Below, piece by piece: positions 7,773 through 16,302 of a stretch of 64,000 nucleotides of DNA. The notes under the pieces were generated by a model, which saw only the letters and a program-made list of their open reading frames with translations, had not been told where the DNA came from and made no database searches. The stretch's first letter is position 1; every line of letters begins with the position of its first letter. A program made the position numbers and the translations under genes. This DNA comes from Lactimicrobium massiliense (lineage in GTDB: Bacteria; Bacillota_I; Bacilli_A; Erysipelotrichales; Erysipelotrichaceae): the NCBI RefSeq assembly GCF_900343155.1, contig NZ_OUNG01000002.1, positions 372,001 to 436,000 on the forward strand. The letters are read 5' to 3'.

Positions 7773-8909
7773 ATGAAGAATTGGATCACAGCAGTATTGA
7801 TTCCGGCATGCCTTTTAACGTTTCTGCCGGTGCATGCGGATGATATGGAAATCGCCAGCGGCCATGCCGTGTTGATGGATACTGGCAGCGGGTCGGTGCT
7901 GTATGAAAAAGACAGTCAGACACAGGTGCCTGCCGGGGCCATGGCCATTGCCATGAATGTGCTTGTCTCATATGACAGTACAGAAGAGAAAGTGACGTTT
8001 TTGAGCAAGGATGAAAGCTTTGACACGTCTGCCGGTCTTGAGAACAAGAAGAGCTATGCAGTGGCGGATTTGCGGGCACAGGCGATGCTTGGCGGCTATC
8101 AGGATGCGTCTTATGCGCTGTCACTGCTTGGTGAAGACGGCGTGAAGCTGCTCAATAACAAGGCGGCTGCCCTGTCGATGACCAAGACTGTTTTTACCAA
8201 TGTGACGGGGGCAGCAGATGATGCCCAGGTGACAACTGCCCATGATCTGGGCCTGCTTGGTGCTGCGCTGGATACCAATGCCAAAGATCTCTATGGGGCA
8301 TCTTCGTATACGTTGTCGGATGATGCAACCGTATCACGGGATGTGTTTTCCTATGACGGTCTGGATGGCTATTATTACTGGCAGGATGATACGGGTGTTT
8401 CGGCAGTGGCCAGTGCTTCCCGAGACGGGACGCGCTTAACGGCGGCGGTCATGCAGGCAGACAGTGAAGAAACTGCTTTTTCTGATCTGACAAAGCTGCT
8501 GGATGATGGCTATAACAACTTCAAGAGTGTTGCCATCACAAAGGATGCGGTCGGGACCAAAGAGCTGGATATCATGGATAATGGCACCAATGTGCATGTG
8601 AGCTTTGCTTTGAATTCGGATCTTTCGGTGCTGATGGCCAAGGATGCAGATGAGACTGCCCTGACAACTTCCATTGAAGTCATGGATGAGACAAGTGCTT
8701 CTGACTGCCGCGGGTATCTTGTGATTTCGATGAATGGGGAAGAAATGGGCAGGTTCCCGCTGACCAAGACGACTTCTGAAGATGCCAGCAGTGATGCATC
8801 ATCGAAGAAAACAAATGTCTTTGGTATTCTGTGTGCGGTGGTGACCGTCGCGTCTGCCCTGCTGTTTGTCTATAAATATGCATCGAGGCTGATCAAGCCG
8901 CATGCATAA
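7773..8909 (+). CDS. Secreted, membrane-anchored DD-carboxypeptidase homologue lacking catalytic motifs
   Basis: 378-residue protein with a signal peptide (MKNWITAVLIPACLL..., cleavage likely after VHA), a DacA/peptidase S11-like domain and a C-terminal membrane helix (ILCAVVTVASALLFVYKYA) with a short basic tail. The fold signature is recognisable (GHAVLMDTGSGSVLYEKDSQTQVPAG; TTAHDLGLLGAAL), but the active site is gone. Where the family has SxxK the protein reads PAGAMAIAMN (Ser to Ala, Lys to Ile), where it has SxN it reads GGYQDASYAL, and KTG is replaced in the GYYYWQDDTG region. It should therefore be a pseudoenzyme, perhaps binding peptidoglycan or regulating a real carboxypeptidase. The start at 7773 is chosen for spacing to AAAGG at 7761-7765. 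Confidence 0.78.
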   Translation: MKNWITAVLIPACLLTFLPVHADDMEIASGHAVLMDTGSGSVLYEKDSQTQVPAGAMAIAMNVLVSYDSTEEKVTFLSKDESFDTSAGLENKKSYAVADLRAQAMLGGYQDASYALSLLGEDGVKLLNNKAAALSMTKTVFTNVTGAADDAQVTTAHDLGLLGAALDTNAKDLYGASSYTLSDDATVSRDVFSYDGLDGYYYWQDDTGVSAVASASRDGTRLTAAVMQADSEETAFSDLTKLLDDGYNNFKSVAITKDAVGTKELDIMDNGTNVHVSFALNSDLSVLMAKDADETALTTSIEVMDETSASDCRGYLVISMNGEEMGRFPLTKTTSEDASSDASSKKTNVFGILCAVVTVASALLFVYKYASRLIKPHA

Positions 8910-8920
8910 GGAGGTTGTAC

Positions 8921-9262
8921 GTGCGTAAGTTTCTGATTGGATGGTTTGTAAATTTTCTGTCTCTCTGGCTGATTGACAATACAATGAGCGGAATTTCCTT
9001 TTCCGGTGTTGAGGCAATGGCTTTTGCCTCACTCGTTCTGGTTCTGCTCAATGCGACCTTAAAACCCATCCTGAAGGTGCTGTCACTGCCGGTGACAATT
9101 CTGTCCTTTGGCATCTTCTCACTGTTCATCAATGCCTTTATCCTGGTCATTGCCCTCAGTGTATCGCCAGGCTGCTATCTTGATGGCTTTGGATCGGCTT
9201 TTCTTGCCAGCATTCTGCTGACAATTTTCAATACGCTGCTGAACTGGATCATTGGCGAGTAA
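8921..9262 (+). CDS. Small four-helix membrane protein, phage-holin-like superfamily (PF04020 type)
   Basis: 113-residue integral membrane protein with about four hydrophobic helices and little else. It resembles the widespread 'phage holin family' proteins of unknown function (NATLKPILKVLSLPVTILSFGIFSLFINAFIL is characteristic). These are chromosomal housekeeping-type genes, and nothing phage-like surrounds it. GTG at 8921 is taken as start because AAGGAGG lies at 8908-8914 with a 6-base gap; the in-frame TTG at 8915 is too close. It probably shares a transcript with the carboxypeptidase homologue 11 bases upstream, a hint that both act at the envelope. Confidence 0.78.
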   Translation: MRKFLIGWFVNFLSLWLIDNTMSGISFSGVEAMAFASLVLVLLNATLKPILKVLSLPVTILSFGIFSLFINAFILVIALSVSPGCYLDGFGSAFLASILLTIFNTLLNWIIGE

Positions 9263-9301
9263 AAACGGCACACTGCCGTTTTTATTCTGGCGGTATTGGT
9301 G

Positions 9302-9331
9302 TTGGCGCATCCAGTACGCCTGCCGTATAAT
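9302..9331 (+). promoter_or_regulatory. Promoter of the asnB-ligase-racemase operon
   Basis: TTGGCG (9302-9307), 18-base spacer, TATAAT (9326-9331). A strong AAGGAGG follows before the ATG at 9363. Confidence 0.6.
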
Positions 9332-9362
9332 AAGTTGTACTTTACAAAAGGAGGTTCCCTGT

Positions 9363-11210
9363 ATGTGTGGTTTTGCAGGTTTTACGGGCATGTATGATGG
9401 CCGTGAAGATATGATTCAAAAGATGTCGGAGCGCATCCGGCACAGAGGACCGGATATGGAAGGGTACTGGGTCCATGGCAATAGTGACAAGGATGCCGTT
9501 GCCCTGGGATTCCGCAGACTTTCCATTCTTGATCTGAGTGAAGCCGGTGCCCAGCCGATGATTTCCGAAGACAAGTCGGTTGTGGTTGTCTTCAATGGTG
9601 AGATCTACAACTTCATGGAACTCAAGGAGATCCTGGAGAAGAAGGGCTATCATTTCCATTCCAAATGCGATACTGAAGTATTGCTGTATGGCTATGAAGA
9701 GTGGGGCACAGGCTTAGCTGAACGGCTGCGCGGCATGTTTGCCTTTGTGATTGCGGATACCAGAAAGAACCGCCTGTATGGTGCCAGAGATTACTTCGGC
9801 ATCAAGCCGCTGTACTATTCCTTCCTGGACAATCACAATCTGATCTTTGGATCTGAAATCAAATCCTTCCTGGAACATCCTGCCTGGCACAAGGAAGTCA
9901 ATCCGGATGCGCTGCGTCCGTATCTGACTTTCCAGTATTCCGCCATGGATGAAACGTTCTTCAAGGGAACTTACAAGCTGGAACCGGCTCACTGGTTTAT
10001 CTTCCAGGATGGCCAGATGCACATTGAGCAGTACTGGGATATCGATTTCTCCAGGAAGACAACGGCATCGATGGATGATGTTGCCGAAGAGATTGTCAGG
10101 CGGGTGGAAGAGACTGTCAAAGCACACCGCATCTCTGATGTACCGGTAGGCTCCTTCCTGTCCGGCGGTGTCGATTCTTCCTATATTACAGAGGAACTCA
10201 AGCCGGAAGATACATTCTCGGTCGGCTTCCCGTCCAAGAACTTTGATGAGACAGAAGATGCAAGCCGTCTGAGTTCTCTGTTGCATGTGAAGAATTTCCG
10301 GCAGGAGCTGGATGGAGATGCATGCATGGAAGCTTTTGCGGATATTCAGTATCACATGGATGAGCCACAGTCCAATCCTTCCAGTGTACCGCTGTATTTC
10401 CTTGCCAAGCTTGCCCGCCAGCACGTCACGGTCGTCCTGTCTGGTGAGGGTGCCGATGAGATCTATGCGGGCTATGAGTGGTATGACGAGTATGACATGA
10501 TGAAGAAGTACAAGCGTCTGCCGCAGGGGATGCGGATCCTGGCTGCGGATATGGTCCGCCATCTGCCGTACTTCAAGGGCCATGACATGATTCTGGCCAG
10601 CACCGGCCGGCCGGAGGATTACTTCATCGGCCAGGCCAGAGTGTTCTCCGAGAAGGAAGCGTATGACATTCTCAAGCCGTCCTACCGCAAGGGACCTGGC
10701 GTGAGAGATATTACCCAGCCGATCTATGATAAGGTGAAGGATCTTTCGGAGCTGGAGAAGAAGCAGTATCTCGACTTCCATCTGTGGCTGCCGGGAGACA
10801 TTCTGCTCAAGGCAGACAAGATGTCGTGTGCAAGTTCTCTGGAGCTGCGCGTGCCGTATCTGGACCGCTATGTGGTGGAAGAAGCTGCCCGGATTCCGGC
10901 TGACTATAAGATCAATGATATTGATACAAAGTATGTGTTCCGCAAGGCTGCCAGCACGAAGATTCCGCAGGAGTGGGCTTTCCGCAAGAAGAAGGGTTTC
11001 CCGGTGCCGATTCGTGAGTGGGTCAAAGAGGACAAGTGGTATAAGCAGATTCGTGATGATTTCACAAGTGAGGTGGCCAATGAGTACTTTGATACGGACA
11101 GGCTTGTGAAGCTGCTGAATGATCATAAGGATGGCAGAGCCATGAACCAGAGAAAGATCTGGACGGCCTGGACATTCCTGACCTGGCATAAAGTGTTCTT
11201 TGGGGAATAA
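9363..11210 (+). CDS. asnB: Glutamine-hydrolysing asparagine synthase family protein (AsnB/AsnH type)
   Basis: 615-residue amidotransferase. The start at 9363 gives MCGFAGF, exposing Cys2 as the glutaminase nucleophile, with AAGGAGG upstream. The N-terminal class II glutaminase domain (about 2-190) shows RHRGPD, RRLSILDLS and NGEIYNF. The C-terminal synthetase has the ATP-pyrophosphatase loop SGGVDSSY near residue 270 and GEGADEIYAGY. By sequence it could make L-asparagine. The next two genes (ATP-grasp ligase and aspartate racemase) match the Lactococcus set in which AsnH amidates the D-Asp cross-bridge of peptidoglycan, so a wall role is a strong alternative. Confidence 0.88.
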   Translation: MCGFAGFTGMYDGREDMIQKMSERIRHRGPDMEGYWVHGNSDKDAVALGFRRLSILDLSEAGAQPMISEDKSVVVVFNGEIYNFMELKEILEKKGYHFHSKCDTEVLLYGYEEWGTGLAERLRGMFAFVIADTRKNRLYGARDYFGIKPLYYSFLDNHNLIFGSEIKSFLEHPAWHKEVNPDALRPYLTFQYSAMDETFFKGTYKLEPAHWFIFQDGQMHIEQYWDIDFSRKTTASMDDVAEEIVRRVEETVKAHRISDVPVGSFLSGGVDSSYITEELKPEDTFSVGFPSKNFDETEDASRLSSLLHVKNFRQELDGDACMEAFADIQYHMDEPQSNPSSVPLYFLAKLARQHVTVVLSGEGADEIYAGYEWYDEYDMMKKYKRLPQGMRILAADMVRHLPYFKGHDMILASTGRPEDYFIGQARVFSEKEAYDILKPSYRKGPGVRDITQPIYDKVKDLSELEKKQYLDFHLWLPGDILLKADKMSCASSLELRVPYLDRYVVEEAARIPADYKINDIDTKYVFRKAASTKIPQEWAFRKKKGFPVPIREWVKEDKWYKQIRDDFTSEVANEYFDTDRLVKLLNDHKDGRAMNQRKIWTAWTFLTWHKVFFGE

Positions 11211-11221
11211 AAGGAGGCAGT

Positions 11222-12457
11222 ATGACGAATATTATTCCAGTCATGCTCGGGGCTGATCTGAACTGCTATAACCTGGCCCGGGCGTTTCATGAGGCATATG
11301 GCGTGAAATCATGGTGCTTTGGCCGCTACAAGATGGCGCCAACCATGTATTCTTCCATCCTGCACTATACAGCCCTGCCGGATCTGGAAGAGGATGAGAC
11401 CGTCATTCAGGTGCTGCAGGATTTTGAAAAGGCGCATCCGGATGGAGAGCTGTATCTGATGGCATGCACAGACCGCTATGCGGATATGCTCATCCGTCTG
11501 CATGACCGCTTCCCGCGCTATCACTGCCCGATGCCGCCAAAATCCATTTATCAGGAAATTCAGAAGAAAGCAGAATTCTACCAGGAGTGTGACCGCTTTG
11601 ACATTCCGTATCCAAAGACAGTTGTCAAGACAGGCCCGGTGGAACTTACAGAAGTAGAGGCAGATGCGCTTGGCTTTGATTATCCGATCATCATCAAGCC
11701 TTCCTTTTCTTCAGAATACTTCATGCATGAGTTTGAGGGCATGCGCAAGGTATACGTCTCCCACAGTCCTGAGGAATCTGTACAGATTGTCAAAACGATC
11801 TACAGCCATGGCTACAGTGACAAGATGATTCTGCAGAAGATGGTTGCCGGCGGTGACAGCAATATGCGCGTACTGACCTGTTTCTCGGATAACAAGGGCA
11901 AGGTCAGAGCCATGTGCCTTGGCCATACGATGGTTGAGGAACATACGCCGACCGGCCTGGGCAACCATGCGGCAATTGTGACCGAAGACGTCACGAAATT
12001 CCCGGTGGCGGAAAAGATCCGCAAGATGCTGGAAACGATCAGCTATACCGGTTTCTCCAACTTTGACATCAAGGAAGACGGCAATACCGGCAACTTCTAT
12101 GTGTTTGAGATCAATCTGCGCCAGGGCCGCTCCAATTACTATATGACCGGAGCCGGCCTGAATCTGGCCAGGCTGATTGTGGAGAAGTATGAGGATCCGG
12201 GTGAGGACCTGCAGGTATGCACGCAGGAGACTTACTGGCATCTGATTCCAAGTGCCGTTGCGTTCAAGTATACCGAAGACAAGGATCTTGTTGAAAAGGC
12301 AAGACATCTGGAGAAGATTGGACGCAGTTCTTCTTCGCTGGAATACCGCTATGATGAAATGCACAATCCGCTGCGCTTCCTGATCGTCAAGGAACAGCTG
12401 CGCCGCCAGTTTGGCAAGTTTGCAAAGTATTATCCCAAACCGGAGAGCGCCGAATGA
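11222..12457 (+). CDS. ATP-grasp carboxylate-amine ligase, likely D-aspartate ligase of peptidoglycan
   Basis: 411-residue ATP-grasp enzyme. The nucleotide-binding core is visible (DYPIIIKPSFSSEYF near residue 160, KMILQKMVAGGDSNMRVLT, and the metal-binding FEINLRQGRSNYYM near 300). It resembles the carboxylate-amine ligases that attach D-Asp to the lysine of UDP-MurNAc-pentapeptide (AslA of Lactococcus and enterococci). An aspartate racemase starts in its stop codon (ATGA overlap at 12454) and an asparagine-synthase-type amidase lies 11 bases upstream, so the operon could make, attach and amidate D-Asp. The AAAAGGAGG site at 11210-11217 supports the ATG at 11222. The amino-acid substrate is inferred from context. 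Confidence 0.78.
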   Translation: MTNIIPVMLGADLNCYNLARAFHEAYGVKSWCFGRYKMAPTMYSSILHYTALPDLEEDETVIQVLQDFEKAHPDGELYLMACTDRYADMLIRLHDRFPRYHCPMPPKSIYQEIQKKAEFYQECDRFDIPYPKTVVKTGPVELTEVEADALGFDYPIIIKPSFSSEYFMHEFEGMRKVYVSHSPEESVQIVKTIYSHGYSDKMILQKMVAGGDSNMRVLTCFSDNKGKVRAMCLGHTMVEEHTPTGLGNHAAIVTEDVTKFPVAEKIRKMLETISYTGFSNFDIKEDGNTGNFYVFEINLRQGRSNYYMTGAGLNLARLIVEKYEDPGEDLQVCTQETYWHLIPSAVAFKYTEDKDLVEKARHLEKIGRSSSSLEYRYDEMHNPLRFLIVKEQLRRQFGKFAKYYPKPESAE

Positions 12458-13161
12458 AAAAAACACTTGGCATCATCGGGGGGATGGGGCCTGAAGCCAG
12501 TGAAGTGTTCTATCTCAAGCTTACCCAGGCCACCAAGGCGGAGAAGGATCAGGATCATCTGAACATTCTGCTGTGGTCGCATGCGGATATTCCCGACCGC
12601 ACCGGCAGTATCAAAGCTGGCAGGAAAGAAGAGCTGTGGGCCGTCATGGCAAAGGATGTCGAAATGCTCAAGGCATGCGGCTGCGACTATCTGGCAGTGC
12701 CATGCAATACGAGCCATGTGTTCCAGGATCGCTTTGAACAGCTTATGGACGGGCATTTTATCTCGATGATTGATGAAGCTGCCAGCTATGCTAAAACGGT
12801 TGGCAAAACGATCGGTGTACTGGGCACGGATGGCACGGTTGCCAATGATCTCTATGGCAGGGCGTTGCGGCGAAATGGCTGCACATGCGTCTATCCGGAC
12901 GCGGATGATCAACGCAGTGTCATGCAGATCATCTATGAACAGATCAAGAAGGGACAGCGCGGCAATCTTGCCCTGTTCCAGAGCATCTGTGAACATATGA
13001 GGGCAAAGGGCTGTGACGCTGTCATTCTGGCATGTACAGAACTGTCTGTATTGAAGAACAATTACACAGAACTTGCTGATCCCTGGTATCTGGATGCCAT
13101 GGATGCTTTAGTCAAAACCTGTGTGATAACATGTGGAGGCATTTATCAGGGAAAACTCTGA
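12454..13161 (+). CDS. racD: Aspartate/glutamate racemase family protein, probable aspartate racemase
   Basis: 235-residue cofactor-independent racemase. Both catalytic cysteines are present: Cys84 in AVPCNTSH and Cys194 in ILACTELS. The N terminus IGGMGPEAS is the aspartate-racemase type rather than the MurI type. It should interconvert L- and D-aspartate in the cytoplasm and so feed the upstream ligase. The start codon overlaps the ligase stop by 4 bases, a sign of translational coupling. This is the last gene of the operon, followed by a hairpin at 13189-13221. Confidence 0.87.
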   Translation: MKKTLGIIGGMGPEASEVFYLKLTQATKAEKDQDHLNILLWSHADIPDRTGSIKAGRKEELWAVMAKDVEMLKACGCDYLAVPCNTSHVFQDRFEQLMDGHFISMIDEAASYAKTVGKTIGVLGTDGTVANDLYGRALRRNGCTCVYPDADDQRSVMQIIYEQIKKGQRGNLALFQSICEHMRAKGCDAVILACTELSVLKNNYTELADPWYLDAMDALVKTCVITCGGIYQGKL

Positions 13162-13188
13162 TGAATGCTTTTTTATGCGGATTATGAA

Positions 13189-13221
13189 AAAGAGTATGTC
13201 CTGCTGCGGAACATACTCTTT
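13189..13221. terminator. Hairpin between two convergent genes
   Basis: Perfect 11-bp inverted repeat (AAAGAGTATGT and its complement) between the racemase and the convergent NlpC/P60 gene. T-tracts are weak on both strands, so a bidirectional terminator is likely but not certain. Confidence 0.5.
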
Positions 13222-13240
13222 CAATCTGCTGTGTAAATGA

Positions 13241-14383
13241 TCAGCTGACTCTGTGGATCTGCATGTTGCCATTGGAGATCGCATACATGCTGCACTCCTT
13301 GACGCCATTGGAAGGATCCATGGCGTTGACGACCATGCCGTTGCCAACATAGATGGCAGAATGGCCGTTCCATGTGACAAGATCTCCCGGCTGGGCATCC
13401 GATGCGGACACAAGCGTACCGGAATTTTCCTGACCATAGGATGTTCTTGGCAGGGAAATGCCGAACTGGCTGTAGACATACTGGGTGAAACCGGAGCAGT
13501 CAAAGCCGGTTGCCGGTGAGGTACCGCCCCAGACATATCTGGATCCGATCAGTGACGTGGCGAATTCTACGATGGAATTGCCGGAGCCTGTATTGACGGT
13601 TGTGGAGCTGCTGCTGATCAAAGAGGCAATCTGCTGTGCCTGCAGCTGGGCAGCTGCAGCAGCCTGGGCTTCGGCTTCTTCCTGTGCTTTGCGGGCAGCT
13701 TCATCCGCGGCCTGTTTTGCAGCTTCTTGGGCAGCGGCTTCTTCCTCAGCCCGGACAACCTCCACCGGCTTTTTCACCGTGACATCATAGGACACTTCGG
13801 AACTGGTTCCGGAAGTATCATAGAACGTCATGGTGCAGGTGTATGTGCCTTCGGCATTGATATCTACGTTATCGGTTTCCTTGATGGCAGGCAGCTTGCC
13901 GCCGGTAGAGGAAACATAGCCGATGTTATCGCCATAGTTGAAGGCAGTGCCAAGATCCAGTGTGACGGACGGCTGCTTCAAAATGACCTGGGGCCCATTG
14001 GGAGAGACCATTTTGACTGCGGCATATTCGGTAAAGTCATAGCCGACAGTGGAATCACTGCTGCGTACAAGTGATACAGAAATGTTGACTTTCTGGATAC
14101 CTGGTTTTGTGCGGTCGAAGGTGTCGGTATAGATCGAAGAAGCGTCCATATTGATGTTGTTCAGGTTGACGGCGGCATCATAGCCGGCTCTTTCTTCGAT
14201 CACTTTCTGTTTCAGGGTGGCCAGAGGATTCTGGTCATTCATATCAATTTCAAAGATGCGCAGGCTGGCGGTGTCTGTACTCACTGTTCCGGTGCTGGAA
14301 TTATCAGCGTAAACCGGTGAGAAATTAAGAAGCAGGCAAACAGTGCCAGCTGCGGCTGCGAATACTTTTCTTGTTGTCACCAT
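13241..14383 (-). CDS. Secreted NlpC/P60 peptidoglycan endopeptidase (paralogue 1)
   Basis: 380-residue secreted wall hydrolase. A signal peptide (MVTTRKVFAAAAGTVCLLL..., cleavage near VYA) is followed by a beta-rich region that parallels paralogue 2, an Ala/Glu/Gln-rich helical linker (around residues 215-260, likely coiled coil) and a C-terminal NlpC/P60 domain. The catalytic Cys is in GFDCSGFTQY, the His in WNGHSAIYVG, and a polar third residue lies near VVNAMDP. The domain cleaves within stem peptides. ATG at 14383 is the only sensible start for the signal peptide, though the ribosome site is weak. It lies 115 bases downstream of paralogue 2, with a terminator between them. Confidence 0.85.
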   Translation of the reverse strand: MVTTRKVFAAAAGTVCLLLNFSPVYADNSSTGTVSTDTASLRIFEIDMNDQNPLATLKQKVIEERAGYDAAVNLNNINMDASSIYTDTFDRTKPGIQKVNISVSLVRSSDSTVGYDFTEYAAVKMVSPNGPQVILKQPSVTLDLGTAFNYGDNIGYVSSTGGKLPAIKETDNVDINAEGTYTCTMTFYDTSGTSSEVSYDVTVKKPVEVVRAEEEAAAQEAAKQAADEAARKAQEEAEAQAAAAAQLQAQQIASLISSSSTTVNTGSGNSIVEFATSLIGSRYVWGGTSPATGFDCSGFTQYVYSQFGISLPRTSYGQENSGTLVSASDAQPGDLVTWNGHSAIYVGNGMVVNAMDPSNGVKECSMYAISNGNMQIHRVS

Positions 14384-14453
14384 ATTTGAAAGTCTAACCG
14401 GATCGTCCCTCCATTTCAAGTGAGCTGTGTGAAGGATTGGTGAAGAATAAGCC

Positions 14454-14486
14454 AAAACAGTCCACAAATACATTTTTGCGGACTGT
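14454..14486 (-). terminator. Intrinsic terminator between the two NlpC/P60 genes
   Basis: On the minus strand ACAGTCC pairs with GGACTGT and is followed by TTTT. It would end the upstream paralogue (14499-15650). Confidence 0.6.
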
Positions 14487-14498
14487 GATGTGATGACA

Positions 14499-15650
14499 TC
14501 AGCCAATTCTGTGAATTAACATGTTCCCGTTGGTAATGGCATAGATGGAACATACTGCCACACCCTGGGTTGGATTCATGGCATTGATCATCTGGCCATT
14601 GCCAATGTAGATGCCGGCATGTCCGTTATAGGTGACAAGATCACCTGGCTGGGCATCAGCCACGGACACGATGGTGCCGGCTGCTTCCTGGCCATAGGAT
14701 GTTCTTGGCAGGGAGTAGCCAAATGCCGCATAGACATACTGGGTGAAACCGGAGCAGTCAAAGCCGGATGGGGATGAACCGCCATAGACATAGGCACTGC
14801 CGGCAAATGACAGGGCATAGTCCGCAATGGAGGAGCCGGTTGGATTGGCTGCCACATTGGTGGATACGGTTGTTGTTGTGGCCGCTGCCGCGGCAGCTGC
14901 TTCCTGAGCGGCCTGCTGGGCAGCAGCTTCCTCAGCTGCTTTCTGTGCTGCTTCCCGGGCAGCGGCTTCTTCGGCAGCCTTCTTGGCCGCTTCTTCCTCT
15001 GCTCTTACAACCTCGGCTGGCTTTTTGACAACCACGCTATAGGACACGGTTGTCTTCTGACCGCGCTCATCAATGGCTGTTACAGTGCAGGTATACGTGC
15101 CTTCGGTATTGACGTCCACGTTGTCGGTTTCCTGAATGACTGGCAGGGAACCGCTGGAAGTAGAAAGAATAGCAATATTGTCGGCATAGCTGAAGTTGGA
15201 CTGGTAATCTACCGTGACTTCATCCTGCTTCAGGACAACTCTGGGGGCACCGGTTGAAGTGACGGTGACGGCAGCGCTTGTTGTCCAGGCCTGCTGCAGG
15301 GTGCTTGTGGTATGCTCAGCGTTTGTGTAGACCGCGGGCTGCAGGGAGATGGAGACTGTCTGCAGGCCGGTGTGGTTCAGGCTGAGGCCTTCGACACTGA
15401 TGAGGCTGGCAGAAGCGTCAATGTCATCTTCCTTCACAGAACCATTTGCTTTGACATAGCTGTCAATGGCCTGCTGCTTGAGTGTATCCATGGCATTGGC
15501 ATCATTGATGTCAATGGAATAGACAGCCAGAGACTGTGTGGCTGTTTCATCTGCCGCAAAGACATGCAGCGGTGCTGTCAGGGCAATCATGCCGGCAGCC
15601 GCAAAGGGAATAAAAGCCTTTGCCATCCGTTTTTTTGTATTTGTACGCAT
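14499..15650 (-). CDS. Secreted NlpC/P60 peptidoglycan endopeptidase (paralogue 2)
   Basis: 383-residue paralogue of the neighbouring enzyme with the same layout: signal peptide (MRTNTKKRMAKAFIPFAAAG..., cleavage near VFA), beta-rich tandem region (VTVDYQSNFSYADNIAILS; TYTCTVTAIDERGQKTT), a 50-60 residue Ala/Glu-rich helical linker, and NlpC/P60 with the Cys of GFDCSGFTQY and the His of YNGHAGIYIGNGQ. The start at 15650 gives the best signal peptide; an internal Met eight residues later is possible. The two genes probably arose by tandem duplication: the catalytic domains are nearly identical, while the linkers differ in length and composition. No obvious WalR-type box was found upstream. Confidence 0.85.
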   Translation of the reverse strand: MRTNTKKRMAKAFIPFAAAGMIALTAPLHVFAADETATQSLAVYSIDINDANAMDTLKQQAIDSYVKANGSVKEDDIDASASLISVEGLSLNHTGLQTVSISLQPAVYTNAEHTTSTLQQAWTTSAAVTVTSTGAPRVVLKQDEVTVDYQSNFSYADNIAILSTSSGSLPVIQETDNVDVNTEGTYTCTVTAIDERGQKTTVSYSVVVKKPAEVVRAEEEAAKKAAEEAAAREAAQKAAEEAAAQQAAQEAAAAAAATTTTVSTNVAANPTGSSIADYALSFAGSAYVYGGSSPSGFDCSGFTQYVYAAFGYSLPRTSYGQEAAGTIVSVADAQPGDLVTYNGHAGIYIGNGQMINAMNPTQGVAVCSIYAITNGNMLIHRIG

Positions 15651-15831
15651 GGCCGTAGTTAAGCACACAAAAAACATGCCTTGCAACAAAATCTTAAGAT
15701 TTCACATGCGTCTCACACAATGAAAGCGGATTATCAGGACATACTCACAGAATTGTCGTATTGCAAATATTCGAAAATCGGCTTGTGCCGATTGACTTGA
15801 AAAAATGGTGCGCAAAGGTGAAAATTGACGC

Positions 15832-16278
15832 ATGAGAACAGTGATACAGAGAGTAAGTGAAGCGTCGGTAACGATCGATGGAAGTGTCCATGGTGCTATT
15901 GGCAGAGGGTATATGATTCTGGTTGGCATTGCGGATAGTGATGATGAAGCAGTGATCAACAAGATGGCAGATAAGATTGCCAGACTGAGAATTTTTGAGG
16001 ATGAAAACGGCAAGATGAACCTGAATCTTGAACAGGTGTCCGGTGCCATTTTGTCCATTTCGCAGTTTACGCTGTATGCGGACTGCCGCAAGGGCAACCG
16101 TCCTTCCTTTTCCAAAGCCGGCAGACCGGATCATGCGAAAAAGATGTATCTGTACTTCAATGATGTGATGCGCCGCTATGGCTTTGATGTGCAGGAGGGT
16201 ATTTTCGGGGCGGATATGAAGGTGAGTCTGCTGAATGACGGCCCGGTGACAATCGTTCTCGATTCCGATACGCTCTGA
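15832..16278 (+). CDS. dtd: D-aminoacyl-tRNA deacylase
   Basis: 148-residue DTD that hydrolyses D-amino acids mischarged onto tRNA, in the cytoplasm. Diagnostic motifs are present: SQFTLYAD in the middle and the cross-subunit Gly-cisPro motif in NDGPVTIVL near the C terminus. The length is typical. In a cell that makes free D-aspartate (racemase at 12454) this proofreading has obvious value, though that link is inference. The ribosome site is poor. A weak TTGAAA (15797-15802), 17-base spacer and GAAAAT (15820-15825) end 6 bases before the ATG, so a leaderless message is possible. Confidence 0.93.
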   Translation: MRTVIQRVSEASVTIDGSVHGAIGRGYMILVGIADSDDEAVINKMADKIARLRIFEDENGKMNLNLEQVSGAILSISQFTLYADCRKGNRPSFSKAGRPDHAKKMYLYFNDVMRRYGFDVQEGIFGADMKVSLLNDGPVTIVLDSDTL

Positions 16279-16302
16279 TGTATAATAGGGAACGGTTTGT
16301 GT

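Noticed and set aside
8921..9262. Prophage lysis module
   Set aside because: The holin-like protein belongs to a common chromosomal family and there is no endolysin or phage structural gene nearby.
9714..11189. 491-codon minus-strand open frame over asnB
   Set aside because: Antisense shadow of a conserved gene.
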